Below the pieces are notes generated by a model. The model was not told where the DNA came from. It was given only the letters and a program-made list of their open reading frames with translations, and searched no databases. Below are positions 9,348 to 19,136 of a stretch of DNA of 64,000 nt, in pieces. Origin of the DNA: Armatimonadota bacterium (GTDB lineage: Bacteria > Armatimonadota > Armatimonadia > Armatimonadales > Capsulimonadaceae). The stretch lies in NCBI GenBank assembly GCA_025354405.1, contig JANXMY010000190.1:1-64000 (forward strand), given 5' to 3'. A program made the translations under genes and the position numbers. Numbering within the stretch: position 1 is the stretch's first letter; each line of letters starts with the position of its first letter.

Positions 9348-12080
9348 TTGAAGCAGGAAAAAATCTGGGCCTTGATCATTTTGGTACTGACCGTCTTTGC
9401 GGTACTGATCGTTACCGACCGTACCATCAAAGTGGGAAACACCACCATTCTGAGGCATCATCCAACCAAATATGGTCTGGACATCAAGGGCGGCCTCCGC
9501 GCCGTGCTGCAGGCCCGTCCGGACAAGGCTCCGGGAGTCAAGTACGATGAGGCGACCGTACAGCGTATTCTGGAAGGCCGCATCAACAACTTTGGTGTCG
9601 GGGAAGCCTCGGTCCAGCCGCGCCCGCAGCAGAAGCAGTTTATTATCGAGCTGCCAGACGTCAGGAACAAAGACGATATTCTCAAGCAGCTTGGCACGAC
9701 GGCGCAGATGACGTTTTATTACTTCAAAGACGTTGCGGCTACTGCTCAGGACAACAAACCGATTCGGATGTCGGAAGCGCTAGATCCAGTGAGTAAGCAG
9801 CGAAAGCCGATATTCTTCGATCAGCGTAACCAGCAGACATTTCGCGACGGCTCGCAGATCAAGTCTGAATTCAACGCGCTTCTTACGGCTGGAGCAACCC
9901 AGCGCTCTGGAGCGACACCCTATCTTGTTCCTTCTCCTCTGACTGGAGATCCGGCAGTTGGCACGGTTTACTTTACGCCCGACCAGCAGAAAAGGGCGAC
10001 CGAGCTAAATCAGGAGCTGACTGTCTGGCAGGCATTTCTGGCGAGCTGCCCGGTGATCCTTTACGGAGCCGACATTCTGCCGAAATCATCTGCCCAACTG
10101 ACGGGACAGGGAGCGATCCCGGGTGTTTCGCAAGCGTTTAATGAAAACGGCACCAAGGCATTCGCCAAGTTTACAAGCGAGCACACAGGGGAGCTGAACG
10201 GCATTGTGCTGGACGACTCCGTGATCTCCGCGCCAGTCATCAACGAACCCATCCTGAATGGCGAGGCAGTGATCAGTGGCGGATTCGCCAATCTGGCGGA
10301 AGCGCAGAACCTGGCGAATCTGCTGAATGCGGGCGCACTTCCGGTTCCCCTGGAGCAGGTGCAGGTGCAGAGTGTTGAGGCCAGCCTCGGCGACGGGGCG
10401 GTGCATGCCAGCTTGATTGCGGGCGGCGTCGGCCTCGCGCTGGTCCTGCTATTCATGCTGATATATTACCGCCTGCCGGGCCTGGTAGCGGATGTTGCGC
10501 TGTTGATTTACGCCGTCTTTACGCTGGCGATTTTCAAAGGGGCTTTGGACTGGCTCTTCCCAGGCCTTGTCGTGACACTCACGCTGCCGGGTATCGCGGG
10601 CTTTATTCTGTCCATTGGTATGGCAGTCGATGCGAACATCTTGATCTTCGAGCGTTTGAAAGAAGAGCTTCGGGCCGGAAAAGCCCTCCGGCCAGCGATT
10701 GACGCAGCCTTCAAGAGAGCTTTCACCGCGATTCGCGATTCCAACATCTGTACCTGTATCACCTGTATCGTGCTGCTCTCGCTTGGCACGGCCAGTGTGC
10801 GCGGCTTTGCACTGACACTCCTGATCGGTGTACTTGTGTCGCTCTTCTCGGCAATCACGATCACCCGAACACTGCTCTACCTGCTGGTGGATGCGGGCAT
10901 TGGCAACAACGTTGCCCTGTTTGGCCTGAACGTCCGCACCCTGCGCGGCACGGATAACCCGGTGAGCGATGCGCCGGTCTCGCAAGGCCCGAATATCATT
11001 GGACGCCGCAAGTTCTTCTACACCTTGAGCCTGGCAATCATCCTCCCTGGCTTGGTCTTCTGGGCGATGGGCGGCCTGAAGCGCAGTATTGAGTTTACGG
11101 GCGGTACGCAGATCCAGGTGAAATACCCGACACGCGTTTCGTCGGCGGACGTCCAGAAATCCCTCACGGAGTCTGGCTTTGCACACGATACGATCCAGAT
11201 CGCCGATGAAGGCCGGACTGCGATCGTGAGTGTCCCGGATGCCAGCAGCGAAAGCAGCAAGTTCCAAAATCCCGTTTATCTGCGTTTGACAAAGGCGCTT
11301 AACACACTCGGCCCGGCGACCGAAGAGCAGTTCGGGAATGTCGGCGGGGTGATTTCAGCGGAGCTGACACGCAATGCTGTGGAAGCGGTGATTATCGCTT
11401 CCCTGCTGATCATTCTGTATCTGGCACTCGTCTTCGGGATCGGTGACTTTGTGGCTGGCCTACGGCTGGGAACATCGGCGATTGTCGCACTTCTGCACGA
11501 CATTCTGGTGCTGATCGGTGTCTTCGCGATCTTCGGCTACTTCTTAGGCTGGGAGATTGACAGCCTTTTCGTCACCGCCCTGCTGACTGTGATCGGTTTC
11601 TCCGTACATGATACAGTGGTGATCTTTGACCGAGTTCGCGAAAACTTACACCATAAGGGACGTGGGGAGAACTTCGAATCACTGGTCAACCGCAGTATCG
11701 GCCAGACGCTGGCCCGTTCCATCAACACGTCTTTGACGGTGGTGATGACACTTCTGGCACTGGTCATTCTTGGCGGCCAAACGACTCGTCTCCTGAATGT
11801 CGCACTGCTGATTGGAATCGTCAGCGGAACGTACTCGTCTATCTTCAATGCCGCTTCAATTCTGGTCGACTGGGAAAACTGGCTAGCTAGGCGCCGCGCC
11901 GCGGCCCCAGTTCTCGCGGCAGCAGGTGGCGGGGATACTGGATACCCGCCCTCAAACGGCGGCAGTGTGCGCCCGCCACAAGTAAATACAACCGCGGTAC
12001 CGCGCCCACCTGCCTCGCCTGGTGAGATACAGATTTCGGCAGTGCGGGCAAAGAAGAAACGACCAGCAAAGCGGTTTTAG
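9348..12080 (+). CDS. secDF: SecD-SecF fusion protein translocase subunit
   Basis: 910 aa; SecD half TIKVGNTTILRHHPTKYGLDIKGGLRAVLQARP...GMAVDANILIFERLKEELRAGK, and SecF half FTGGTQIQVKYP...GFSVHDTVVIFDRVRENL. TTG start. Confidence 0.95.
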   Translation: MKQEKIWALIILVLTVFAVLIVTDRTIKVGNTTILRHHPTKYGLDIKGGLRAVLQARPDKAPGVKYDEATVQRILEGRINNFGVGEASVQPRPQQKQFIIELPDVRNKDDILKQLGTTAQMTFYYFKDVAATAQDNKPIRMSEALDPVSKQRKPIFFDQRNQQTFRDGSQIKSEFNALLTAGATQRSGATPYLVPSPLTGDPAVGTVYFTPDQQKRATELNQELTVWQAFLASCPVILYGADILPKSSAQLTGQGAIPGVSQAFNENGTKAFAKFTSEHTGELNGIVLDDSVISAPVINEPILNGEAVISGGFANLAEAQNLANLLNAGALPVPLEQVQVQSVEASLGDGAVHASLIAGGVGLALVLLFMLIYYRLPGLVADVALLIYAVFTLAIFKGALDWLFPGLVVTLTLPGIAGFILSIGMAVDANILIFERLKEELRAGKALRPAIDAAFKRAFTAIRDSNICTCITCIVLLSLGTASVRGFALTLLIGVLVSLFSAITITRTLLYLLVDAGIGNNVALFGLNVRTLRGTDNPVSDAPVSQGPNIIGRRKFFYTLSLAIILPGLVFWAMGGLKRSIEFTGGTQIQVKYPTRVSSADVQKSLTESGFAHDTIQIADEGRTAIVSVPDASSESSKFQNPVYLRLTKALNTLGPATEEQFGNVGGVISAELTRNAVEAVIIASLLIILYLALVFGIGDFVAGLRLGTSAIVALLHDILVLIGVFAIFGYFLGWEIDSLFVTALLTVIGFSVHDTVVIFDRVRENLHHKGRGENFESLVNRSIGQTLARSINTSLTVVMTLLALVILGGQTTRLLNVALLIGIVSGTYSSIFNAASILVDWENWLARRRAAAPVLAAAGGGDTGYPPSNGGSVRPPQVNTTAVPRPPASPGEIQISAVRAKKKRPAKRF

Positions 12081-12280
12081 GAACCTTACCCCGCAGATTA
12101 CTGCGGGGTGAATTCCGTTCTACATTAGACCTCTTGCGTCAGTACCCTGCACTGGAAGTGCAGGTCTTTTGAGGTGCGATTGTCTGCCTTCGCAGACATA
12201 AGAGCTGGCCCTTCGCAAGTGATCTTATGTCTGCGAAGGCAGACAATCGCTTTGCAGAAGACCCGGATTTCTAATCCGGG
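12077..12280. repeat. Cluster of intergenic hairpin repeats, REP/BIME-like
   Basis: Hairpins CCCCGCAG-ATTA-CTGCGGGG (12089-12108) and CCTGCACT-GGA-AGTGCAGG (12146-12164); perfect 28 bp inverted repeat GCGATTGTCTGCCTTCGCAGACATAAGA (12176-12203/12223-12250); CCCGGATT-TCT-AATCCGGG (12262-12280). Confidence 0.85.
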
Positions 12281-12312
12281 CACGGCAAGACGACTTATGC
12301 AACAGGTCTAGT

Positions 12313-14070
12313 ATGTTAACCGAATCAAGTCAAAACTACAAACTTTGGACCGAGCCAGTGCGCAATCCGAAGGCGGAGGAAACTTTGACTCGCGAGCTGC
12401 GTGTTCATCCCCTGACGGCGCGGCTCCTCTGCAACCGGGGGCTGACCGATCCGGCGGAGGCGGATGCGTTTCTGCGGCCTGATTTAAAGCAGCTTCACGA
12501 TCCATTTGGCCTCCCGGATATGGACAAAGCGGCCCATCGGATACAAGAGGCGCTGGCGAACGGCGAAACGATCTTCATTCATGGCGATTATGACGTCGAT
12601 GGAGTCACTTCGACAGCACTTTACGTTCGGGCACTGACTGCGCTAGGCGCGAAACTGGTGTACCGGATCCCTCATCGTAAAAACGATGGCTACGATATCA
12701 AGATCCCGGCGATCGATTGGGCGAATGAACAGGGCGCAACCCTGGTCATAACATCTGACTGTGGTATTCAGGCACGGGAGTCAGTAGCCCATGCTAACAG
12801 CCTCGGGCTGACGGTGATTATTACCGACCACCACGAGCCGGGTGAAGTTCTCCCAGCGGCATTTGCCATCGTTAACCCGCACCGGCACGATTCCACCTAT
12901 CCTTTCCCCCAGCTCGCCGGTGTCGGCGTGGCGTTTAAAACCATGCAGGCGGTAGTGCGTTTGGTGGATCCGACCCACGAAAATGCATTTATTCAGAAGT
13001 TTCTCGACCTGGTCGCCTGCGGGACGGTTGCCGACGTCATGCCGCTGCTCGGGGAAAACCGAGTTTTTGCCTACTTCGGCCTGAAGCAGCTTGCGATAAC
13101 TCGCAAAGTCGGTCTTCGTGCGCTGCTGGCCGGGGCTGGAATTGATACGACCAAGCCCCTCTCCGCCGAATCGGTGGGCTTTGGCATCGGCCCGCGTATC
13201 AACGCCGTCGGGCGCCTGGATGATGCCGCCCTGGCTCTCGACTTGATGCTCACGGGCGACCCGGAAGAAGCGCAGCTTCTGGTCGAGAAGATGAATGCAT
13301 TTAATGTCGAGCGGCAGCTGACACAGAAACGGATATTGGAAGAAGCGAAAAAGATCGTCGAGAGCCGTGACCTGGAGCTGACACGCATTCTGGTTGTGGC
13401 ATCTCCCGGCTGGAATGCGGGCGTCGTCGGCATTGTCGCCGGAAAACTTGTCGATGCCTACTATAGGCCCGCGATAGTCATCGGGGTGAGTGACGATGAA
13501 TCACGCGGCAAAGGCTCAGCACGCTCTATTCCGGGCTTCGATATGTTCGAGGGTATCCAGTTATGCCGGGAGCTGCTGGAAAGCTGCGGCGGGCATGAGA
13601 TGGCGGCAGGATTATCCCTGACGATGGACAATCTGGAGGCTTTCGAGGCCAAGATCAATGCCCATGCCCATGCGACCATGACTGACGACGATTTTGTGCC
13701 GCGCCTCCTGCACGATGGATTGATTGAGCCGGGCGATTTGTCCCTCTCCCTTCTGGAAGAATGGTCAGCGTTTGCGCCGTTTGGCCAGGCCAATCCAGAG
13801 CCTCGCTTCGCTTCGCAGAGCCTTTTGATCTGTGAAGCTCGGCGGATCGGCAAAGACATGACGCATTTGAAGATGCGCGTCCGAGCTACCGCTATGGACC
13901 CGACCGACTGCGTGGCCTGGGGTCAAGGTGACTGGGCTGACCGCGCCGGACCGGGCGATACTCTGGAGGCGGTTTATACGCCGCAGGTCAATGAATGGAA
14001 TGGGCGGCGCCTGATGCAGCTCAATATTAAAGACCTTCGTAAGCCTTTGCTGTCGGAACTTCTGCCCTGA
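12313..14070 (+). CDS. recJ: Single-stranded-DNA-specific exonuclease RecJ
   Basis: IFIHGDYDVDGVTSTALYVRAL (DHH motif I), IITDHHEPGEVLPAAFAIVNPH, GFGIGPRINAVGRLDDA, GGHEMAAGLS. Confidence 0.95.
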   Translation: MLTESSQNYKLWTEPVRNPKAEETLTRELRVHPLTARLLCNRGLTDPAEADAFLRPDLKQLHDPFGLPDMDKAAHRIQEALANGETIFIHGDYDVDGVTSTALYVRALTALGAKLVYRIPHRKNDGYDIKIPAIDWANEQGATLVITSDCGIQARESVAHANSLGLTVIITDHHEPGEVLPAAFAIVNPHRHDSTYPFPQLAGVGVAFKTMQAVVRLVDPTHENAFIQKFLDLVACGTVADVMPLLGENRVFAYFGLKQLAITRKVGLRALLAGAGIDTTKPLSAESVGFGIGPRINAVGRLDDAALALDLMLTGDPEEAQLLVEKMNAFNVERQLTQKRILEEAKKIVESRDLELTRILVVASPGWNAGVVGIVAGKLVDAYYRPAIVIGVSDDESRGKGSARSIPGFDMFEGIQLCRELLESCGGHEMAAGLSLTMDNLEAFEAKINAHAHATMTDDDFVPRLLHDGLIEPGDLSLSLLEEWSAFAPFGQANPEPRFASQSLLICEARRIGKDMTHLKMRVRATAMDPTDCVAWGQGDWADRAGPGDTLEAVYTPQVNEWNGRRLMQLNIKDLRKPLLSELLP

Positions 14071-14090
14071 GGAAAGGGGAACGACCCACG

Positions 14091-14864
14091 ATGCCGAAGA
14101 TACTCCGGCAGCGACTTTTCCAATTGACGCTGATCCCTGCGCTTTTAACGGCCCTGATCCTGCCTGCTCCCGCCAGAGGGCCAGTGCTGCATTGGGAGAA
14201 AATCCACGTCCTGCACGTGGATGCCACGACTGTATTCAAGCGCCTGGGGATGACCCATAGCACCAAGAATGGCTACACGCGCGATGGAAAAAAAGGTATC
14301 GCTGACCCCGACTTCCCGCCTGGCCTAACCGATGTCGTCCCGAGCGACGCCGAGCACATTCTGCTGGTGAGGGGCACTGAGGGTGGATTGTCACTCTTCC
14401 GTATCCGTGTAGCTGCGGCCGATGCCGTAGTTCTCCCGCAGCACTTGAAAGCGGAACTGTCGAGGCGCGATGGCAGCGGGGAAACGGTGATTGGGACAGC
14501 GAAGGTAGACGCAGTCTTGGACGGCATCCCTGCCGTGATTAGCCTGGAAGACGAGCAGACAAAGCGGACTTACCAGATCACAACCCGTCTGAATGCTGAT
14601 GGAACGCGATGGGTCTCCTGCCGTATCAGCCTGCCATTGCCACCCAGCCTAACCGATTCCACAAATGCGGAGATACCGTCAGCGGTGTTCGTTCCAAATC
14701 AAGTTTGGACCGACCCGCTCAGCCGTAAGATCAAACCCGGCGAAATCGCCTTGTTCGAGGACCTAGCGTCCTTCCGACAAGCTGCGAGCCGGCGACTGAA
14801 CCGGATGGAAATCGATACGACGGCGGACTTTACCCTCCGCATTTCACTGAACCCAATCACTTAG
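14091..14864 (+). CDS. Hypothetical exported protein
   Basis: 257 aa ORF with a hydrophobic N-terminal segment (LFQLTLIPALLTALILPAPARG) and an RBS-like AGGAAAGGGG upstream. Confidence 0.55.
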   Translation: MPKILRQRLFQLTLIPALLTALILPAPARGPVLHWEKIHVLHVDATTVFKRLGMTHSTKNGYTRDGKKGIADPDFPPGLTDVVPSDAEHILLVRGTEGGLSLFRIRVAAADAVVLPQHLKAELSRRDGSGETVIGTAKVDAVLDGIPAVISLEDEQTKRTYQITTRLNADGTRWVSCRISLPLPPSLTDSTNAEIPSAVFVPNQVWTDPLSRKIKPGEIALFEDLASFRQAASRRLNRMEIDTTADFTLRISLNPIT

Positions 14865-14879
14865 AGGCTTTAACTGCTT

Positions 14880-15689
14880 ATGCTTCCCTCATTTCTGCCA
14901 CTTCTTGCTTCTCCGGAAACCGGCGGACCGCTGACTCTCACCGTTCGCCGACGAGAGGGCGAAGAAATCATTGAAGGCAGCCTGTGCGACGATGCCGGGC
15001 AGAGCTATCCAATCGAGCAGGGGATTCCGCGCCTCCTGCCCCGCGAGATGCGGGAAGCACAGATATCTGAGATTGCTGCCCGGGATGCCCAGGTCGAAGA
15101 TTATGACCGGATGGCATTTCTCAACTGGTTCGGCAAAGTGGAAATTCCGCTGACACGCCAGGCACTTGGCGCACTTCCAGCGGATATCCTGCTGGAAGCG
15201 GGATGCGGCACCGGCCGGATGAGTCAGATACTGGCGGGGAGTGTTCGGGAGATGGTCGCCGTCGATTTCTCTTTTGAGTCCCTTCGCGTTGCTCAGAAAA
15301 AGCTGCGGGCGGCAGGGATTACGAATGTCCATCTCGCTCAGGCAGATCTCTGCAGCCTGCCTTTTGCTTGTGGCGCCTTTGACCGGGTTGTCTCCTGTCA
15401 GGTACTGGAGCATGTCCCCGGCCCGGAGGCCCGTGCCGCCGCTGTGGCAAGCCTGGCGCGTGTGGTGAAGCCATCCGGCACGCTGGCACTATCGGCCTAC
15501 AAACACTCTCTGCTGACAAAGACCTTCGGCAAAAAAGAGGGTTTACACGAGGGTGGCATTCCCTTCTTCCGGTTTACAAAGACCGAGCTGAGCGAGACTC
15601 TCAGCATAGATTTCAAGGTGCACAGCATCACCGGTGCATTGGTCTACCTCTACCTAGCGCGATGCACGCGAGAGCAGCTCCCGGCCTAA
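14880..15689 (+). CDS. SAM-dependent methyltransferase with Trm112-like N-terminus
   Basis: ILLEAGCGTGRMSQILAGSVREMVAVDFSFESL (motif I), FDRVVSCQVLEHVPGPEARAAAVASLARVVKPSGTLALSAY. Confidence 0.85.
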   Translation: MLPSFLPLLASPETGGPLTLTVRRREGEEIIEGSLCDDAGQSYPIEQGIPRLLPREMREAQISEIAARDAQVEDYDRMAFLNWFGKVEIPLTRQALGALPADILLEAGCGTGRMSQILAGSVREMVAVDFSFESLRVAQKKLRAAGITNVHLAQADLCSLPFACGAFDRVVSCQVLEHVPGPEARAAAVASLARVVKPSGTLALSAYKHSLLTKTFGKKEGLHEGGIPFFRFTKTELSETLSIDFKVHSITGALVYLYLARCTREQLPA

Positions 15690-17017
15690 GCCGCTTTCAC
15701 CGTCACTTCCATCTCACGCAGTCCGCCGGGACGAAAGACGATATACGCTGTGGTCAGCAGTGAAATCACCGCACAGATCACGATAGTCGTCGGGGCACCA
15801 ATAAACTTGGCGAGCCAGCCTGCAAACAGAGAGCCGAACGGAATTGTACCGATAAACATGAGTGTATAGATACTCATCACCCGTCCTCGAAGATGATCCG
15901 GAACATGCAGCTGCATCAGCGTATTGCTGGTCGCGAAGCAGAGCACGAAGCCATACGAGACGATGGCCATAGTCGCGTAGGCAAGCCAGAGCGTGCGGGA
16001 TAGGCCGAAGACGATCAGCACTAATGTTGCCAGCAGGCTGCCAGTAATCAGCATTTTCCGCTGCCGAGCCGCATTCCCCAGCAAGGCGACGGTCAAAGCC
16101 CCGCCTAAGGCCCCCACCCCACGCACGGTTTCCATAAACCCAAAGGACTTCACCTGCATCGCATCGGTTGCATTGGGCAGCAGCGTGTAGCGCACAAACA
16201 CGGGGATCAGTACATTGAAGGAGAAGGCAAAAACGCCGAACGAGCCGACAAGGATCACAAGGTTTCGCACGGTCGGGGTATTCTTGACATAATCGAAGCC
16301 TTCTCGCGTGCTGTTCCAAACGCCGCGCAAAGTGTTATCCGCCTTTGTCTTAGTTCCCTCGGGGAAACGGGGCGCCACACGGATCAGCAGCAGTCCGACA
16401 ATCACCGCAAGCGATAGAAATGCATTTCCGAGGAATGCTGCCCCGATTGACACTCTGGCCGCCAGCAGCAAACCGGCCACGGCCGGGCCCAAAGCTCGGG
16501 CCGCATTGAATATGCTGGAATTCAGAGCAACAGCACTCGGCATGTCTTCTTTACCGACCATTTCTGCCACAAATGACTGGCGGGTCGGCATATCAAACGC
16601 CGCAAACAGACCGGACAGAACTGCAAAAAAGAGGACGTGCCAGATCTTCACAACCCCCTCAGTCGCGAGTATGCCCAGGCCAAATGCGGATAATATCAGC
16701 CCAGACTGCGTGACCAGCAGCATTTTACGCTTATCCACACGGTCTGCAACGACCCCGGCTAAGAGTGTAAATAAGAAGATCGGCATTCCCCCAGCGAAGT
16801 TGACCCAGCCGGAATAGAAATTGGCGTCTGCCTCGACTGCTGGCGTGTGGGCACCGAGAGGATCGACCAGCAGCACAATTAACCAGCCCTGTGCCAGGCT
16901 CTGTGCCCAGGTACCGATCAATGAAATAAGCTGTCCGATCCAGAACAAGCGAAAGTTGCGATTGCTGAGTGCTCGAAATGCGCCAGGCTTGCGAGTTATC
17001 ATTTTTGTTTCTTGCAT
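15686..17017 (-). CDS. MFS transporter (DHA3/EntS-like)
   Basis: FRALSNRNFRLFWIGQLISLIGTWAQSLAQGWLI, GVVADRVDKRKMLLVTQ, FDMPTRQSFVAEMVG. Confidence 0.88.
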   Translation of the reverse strand: MQETKMITRKPGAFRALSNRNFRLFWIGQLISLIGTWAQSLAQGWLIVLLVDPLGAHTPAVEADANFYSGWVNFAGGMPIFLFTLLAGVVADRVDKRKMLLVTQSGLILSAFGLGILATEGVVKIWHVLFFAVLSGLFAAFDMPTRQSFVAEMVGKEDMPSAVALNSSIFNAARALGPAVAGLLLAARVSIGAAFLGNAFLSLAVIVGLLLIRVAPRFPEGTKTKADNTLRGVWNSTREGFDYVKNTPTVRNLVILVGSFGVFAFSFNVLIPVFVRYTLLPNATDAMQVKSFGFMETVRGVGALGGALTVALLGNAARQRKMLITGSLLATLVLIVFGLSRTLWLAYATMAIVSYGFVLCFATSNTLMQLHVPDHLRGRVMSIYTLMFIGTIPFGSLFAGWLAKFIGAPTTIVICAVISLLTTAYIVFRPGGLREMEVTVKAA

Positions 17018-17177
17018 AAATATCCTATTCGCGTGCCCTCTCTATAGTTCATCTCCAATTTCGCCAATAATAAACTGTCAAGTATTCGGGTACAATTAAT
17101 GCTGACCGAAATCACCACAATGGCTGTGGCATCTTTTTATAGTGGCGCCTGCGAGGCGTCCGATAAGTGAAGTATAG

Positions 17178-19136
17178 ATGCACCAGACAGAAAACCAGCT
17201 CCGTCCCTTTCCCAAAGAGCTGCCCCAAACAAATTTCTTTCTTGACGCTATAGTTAACACTGTGGATGCACTGGTTGTTGTAATTGACCGAAGTGGCCAC
17301 ATCGTTCTCTTTAATCATGCCTGTGAGGTAGCGACGGGTTATAAATTTGACCAGGTTCAAGACCAGCCATTTTGGAAACTCTTTATCATCCCCGAAGAAC
17401 AGGATAGCTTTGAGGCGTATTTCAAGTTCGATGGTGGACCTCGCGTTCCCAACAAGCGCGAGAATGTTTGGCTCACCAAAAGTGGCTGCCAGGAAATGAT
17501 CGCCTGGTCTAATACGGTGCTGCACGATGATCAGGACCGAATGACGTTCGTCGTTGCCACCGGCCTTATCATCACCGAGCGAAAGCATGCGGAAGAGGCG
17601 TTGCAGGCGGCAGAGCATAACTACCGAAGTATGTTTGAGAATGCTCTTGACGGTATTTTCCAGACGACACGGGCGGGGCATTATCTGCGTGCCAACTCGG
17701 CTCTTGCTCGTATCTACGGCTATGAAACACCCGATGAGCTGATCGAAACTCTGCACGATATCAAGCAGCAGCTCTATGTGGACCCGCGCCGGCGGGCCGA
17801 GTTTGTCCGCTTGATGCGCATGCATGGATGTGTGACCGGCTTTGAGGCGCAGATCTACCGTCGAGATGGCAAGATCATCTGGATCACTGAAGATGCCCGT
17901 GCCGTTTACGATGCGGCTGATACTCTGCAATATTACGAGGGCCATGTCCAGGATATTACCCACCGGAAATCTCTGGAAGCAGAGAAAGAAAACCTTCTGG
18001 CCGAAGCCCTAGAGCGTGCCGATCATGATCCATTAACTGGACTGCTTAACCACCGAGCATTTCACAAAAGATACCAGGAAGAGACCGCGCGCGCATTGCG
18101 TGAGGGCACCCCTTTAGCAGTTGCAGTGATGGATCTTGACAACTTCAAGTTCTTCAACGATGCCTACGGTCATGCCGTCGGCGACGATGTGCTGCGCCGG
18201 GTCGCAGAAACACTGCTGAACGGCTGCCGGCCCTATGATACGCTGGCCCGTTTCGGTGGGGACGAGTTTGCATTGCTCATGCCAAACACGACACTCGGTG
18301 AAGCCACCGCCCTGACAACTCGCCTGCGAAAGAAACTTGCTTCTACCGGATACCGACCGTTGAATCTCGAGAGCCCTATTCCGCTGACATTATCCGCCGG
18401 TCTCGCCGTCTTTCCTGAGGATGGAGAAGAGAAACAGATTGTCCTGGAAGCCGCGGATGTCCGTTTGATGCGGACGAAGACCGGCGGAAGCGATGACGAC
18501 TCCATTGAAAGTCTGCGCGAGCTTCTCCTGCATTCGCATCAGGGGTTTCTAATGCTCGATGCCCTGGTGACGGCTGTAGACAATAAAGATCGTTACACAC
18601 GTCGCCACTCCGAAGATGTGATGCGCTACGCCATTCAGATCGCAAGCGATTTGAACCTTGACAAACACGCGCAGCACACCCTGCAGGTGGCAGCACTCCT
18701 GCACGATGTTGGTAAAATCGGTGTCCCAGACCGTATTCTGCGTAAGCCAGGACTTCTTACTGACGAAGAAATAGATGCGATCCGTCAGCATCCGATGATG
18801 GGAGCCGTCATTGTCGGAGCCGTTCCAGGGTTTGAAGAAACACTTGAGGCAATCCGTCACCATCATGAGCGATGGGATGGTAAAGGCTATCCCCTCGGCC
18901 TAGCCGGATGCGAAGTGCCGCTGCCCGCGCGAATCATGGCGGTGGCAGATGCGTACAGTGCCATGACGATGGACCGGCCCTACCGACAGGGAAAGCTGCC
19001 GGAAGATGCGCTTCGGATCCTATTGCTGGGGTCCGGCAGTCAGTGGGACCCGGATTGTGTGGCTGCATTCCAGCAAAGCTTCATCCGTCTGAATATCGAT
19101 TTGGACCGGGACAAAGCCGCGCACACTGTTGATTAG
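17178..19136 (+). CDS. PAS-PAS-GGDEF-HD-GYP cyclic-di-GMP signalling protein
   Basis: Two PAS-like segments, RFGGDEFALLMPNT (intact GGDEF), HSEDVMRYAIQIASDL...LLHDVGKIGVPDRIL...HHHERWDGKGYP (HD-GYP). Confidence 0.95.
   Translation: MHQTENQLRPFPKELPQTNFFLDAIVNTVDALVVVIDRSGHIVLFNHACEVATGYKFDQVQDQPFWKLFIIPEEQDSFEAYFKFDGGPRVPNKRENVWLTKSGCQEMIAWSNTVLHDDQDRMTFVVATGLIITERKHAEEALQAAEHNYRSMFENALDGIFQTTRAGHYLRANSALARIYGYETPDELIETLHDIKQQLYVDPRRRAEFVRLMRMHGCVTGFEAQIYRRDGKIIWITEDARAVYDAADTLQYYEGHVQDITHRKSLEAEKENLLAEALERADHDPLTGLLNHRAFHKRYQEETARALREGTPLAVAVMDLDNFKFFNDAYGHAVGDDVLRRVAETLLNGCRPYDTLARFGGDEFALLMPNTTLGEATALTTRLRKKLASTGYRPLNLESPIPLTLSAGLAVFPEDGEEKQIVLEAADVRLMRTKTGGSDDDSIESLRELLLHSHQGFLMLDALVTAVDNKDRYTRRHSEDVMRYAIQIASDLNLDKHAQHTLQVAALLHDVGKIGVPDRILRKPGLLTDEEIDAIRQHPMMGAVIVGAVPGFEETLEAIRHHHERWDGKGYPLGLAGCEVPLPARIMAVADAYSAMTMDRPYRQGKLPEDALRILLLGSGSQWDPDCVAAFQQSFIRLNIDLDRDKAAHTVD

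Noticed and set aside
10449-11267. Long antisense ORF (272 aa) inside secDF
   Set aside because: High-GC shadow ORF with no recognisable domain, opposite a well-supported gene.
12089-12280. CRISPR-like array after secDF
   Set aside because: Hairpins differ in sequence and spacing; no direct repeats with regular spacers and no cas genes nearby.
17040-17177. Cyclic-di-GMP riboswitch upstream of the GGDEF/HD-GYP gene
   Set aside because: I could not identify the conserved core or pairing; only a small GC hairpin is visible.
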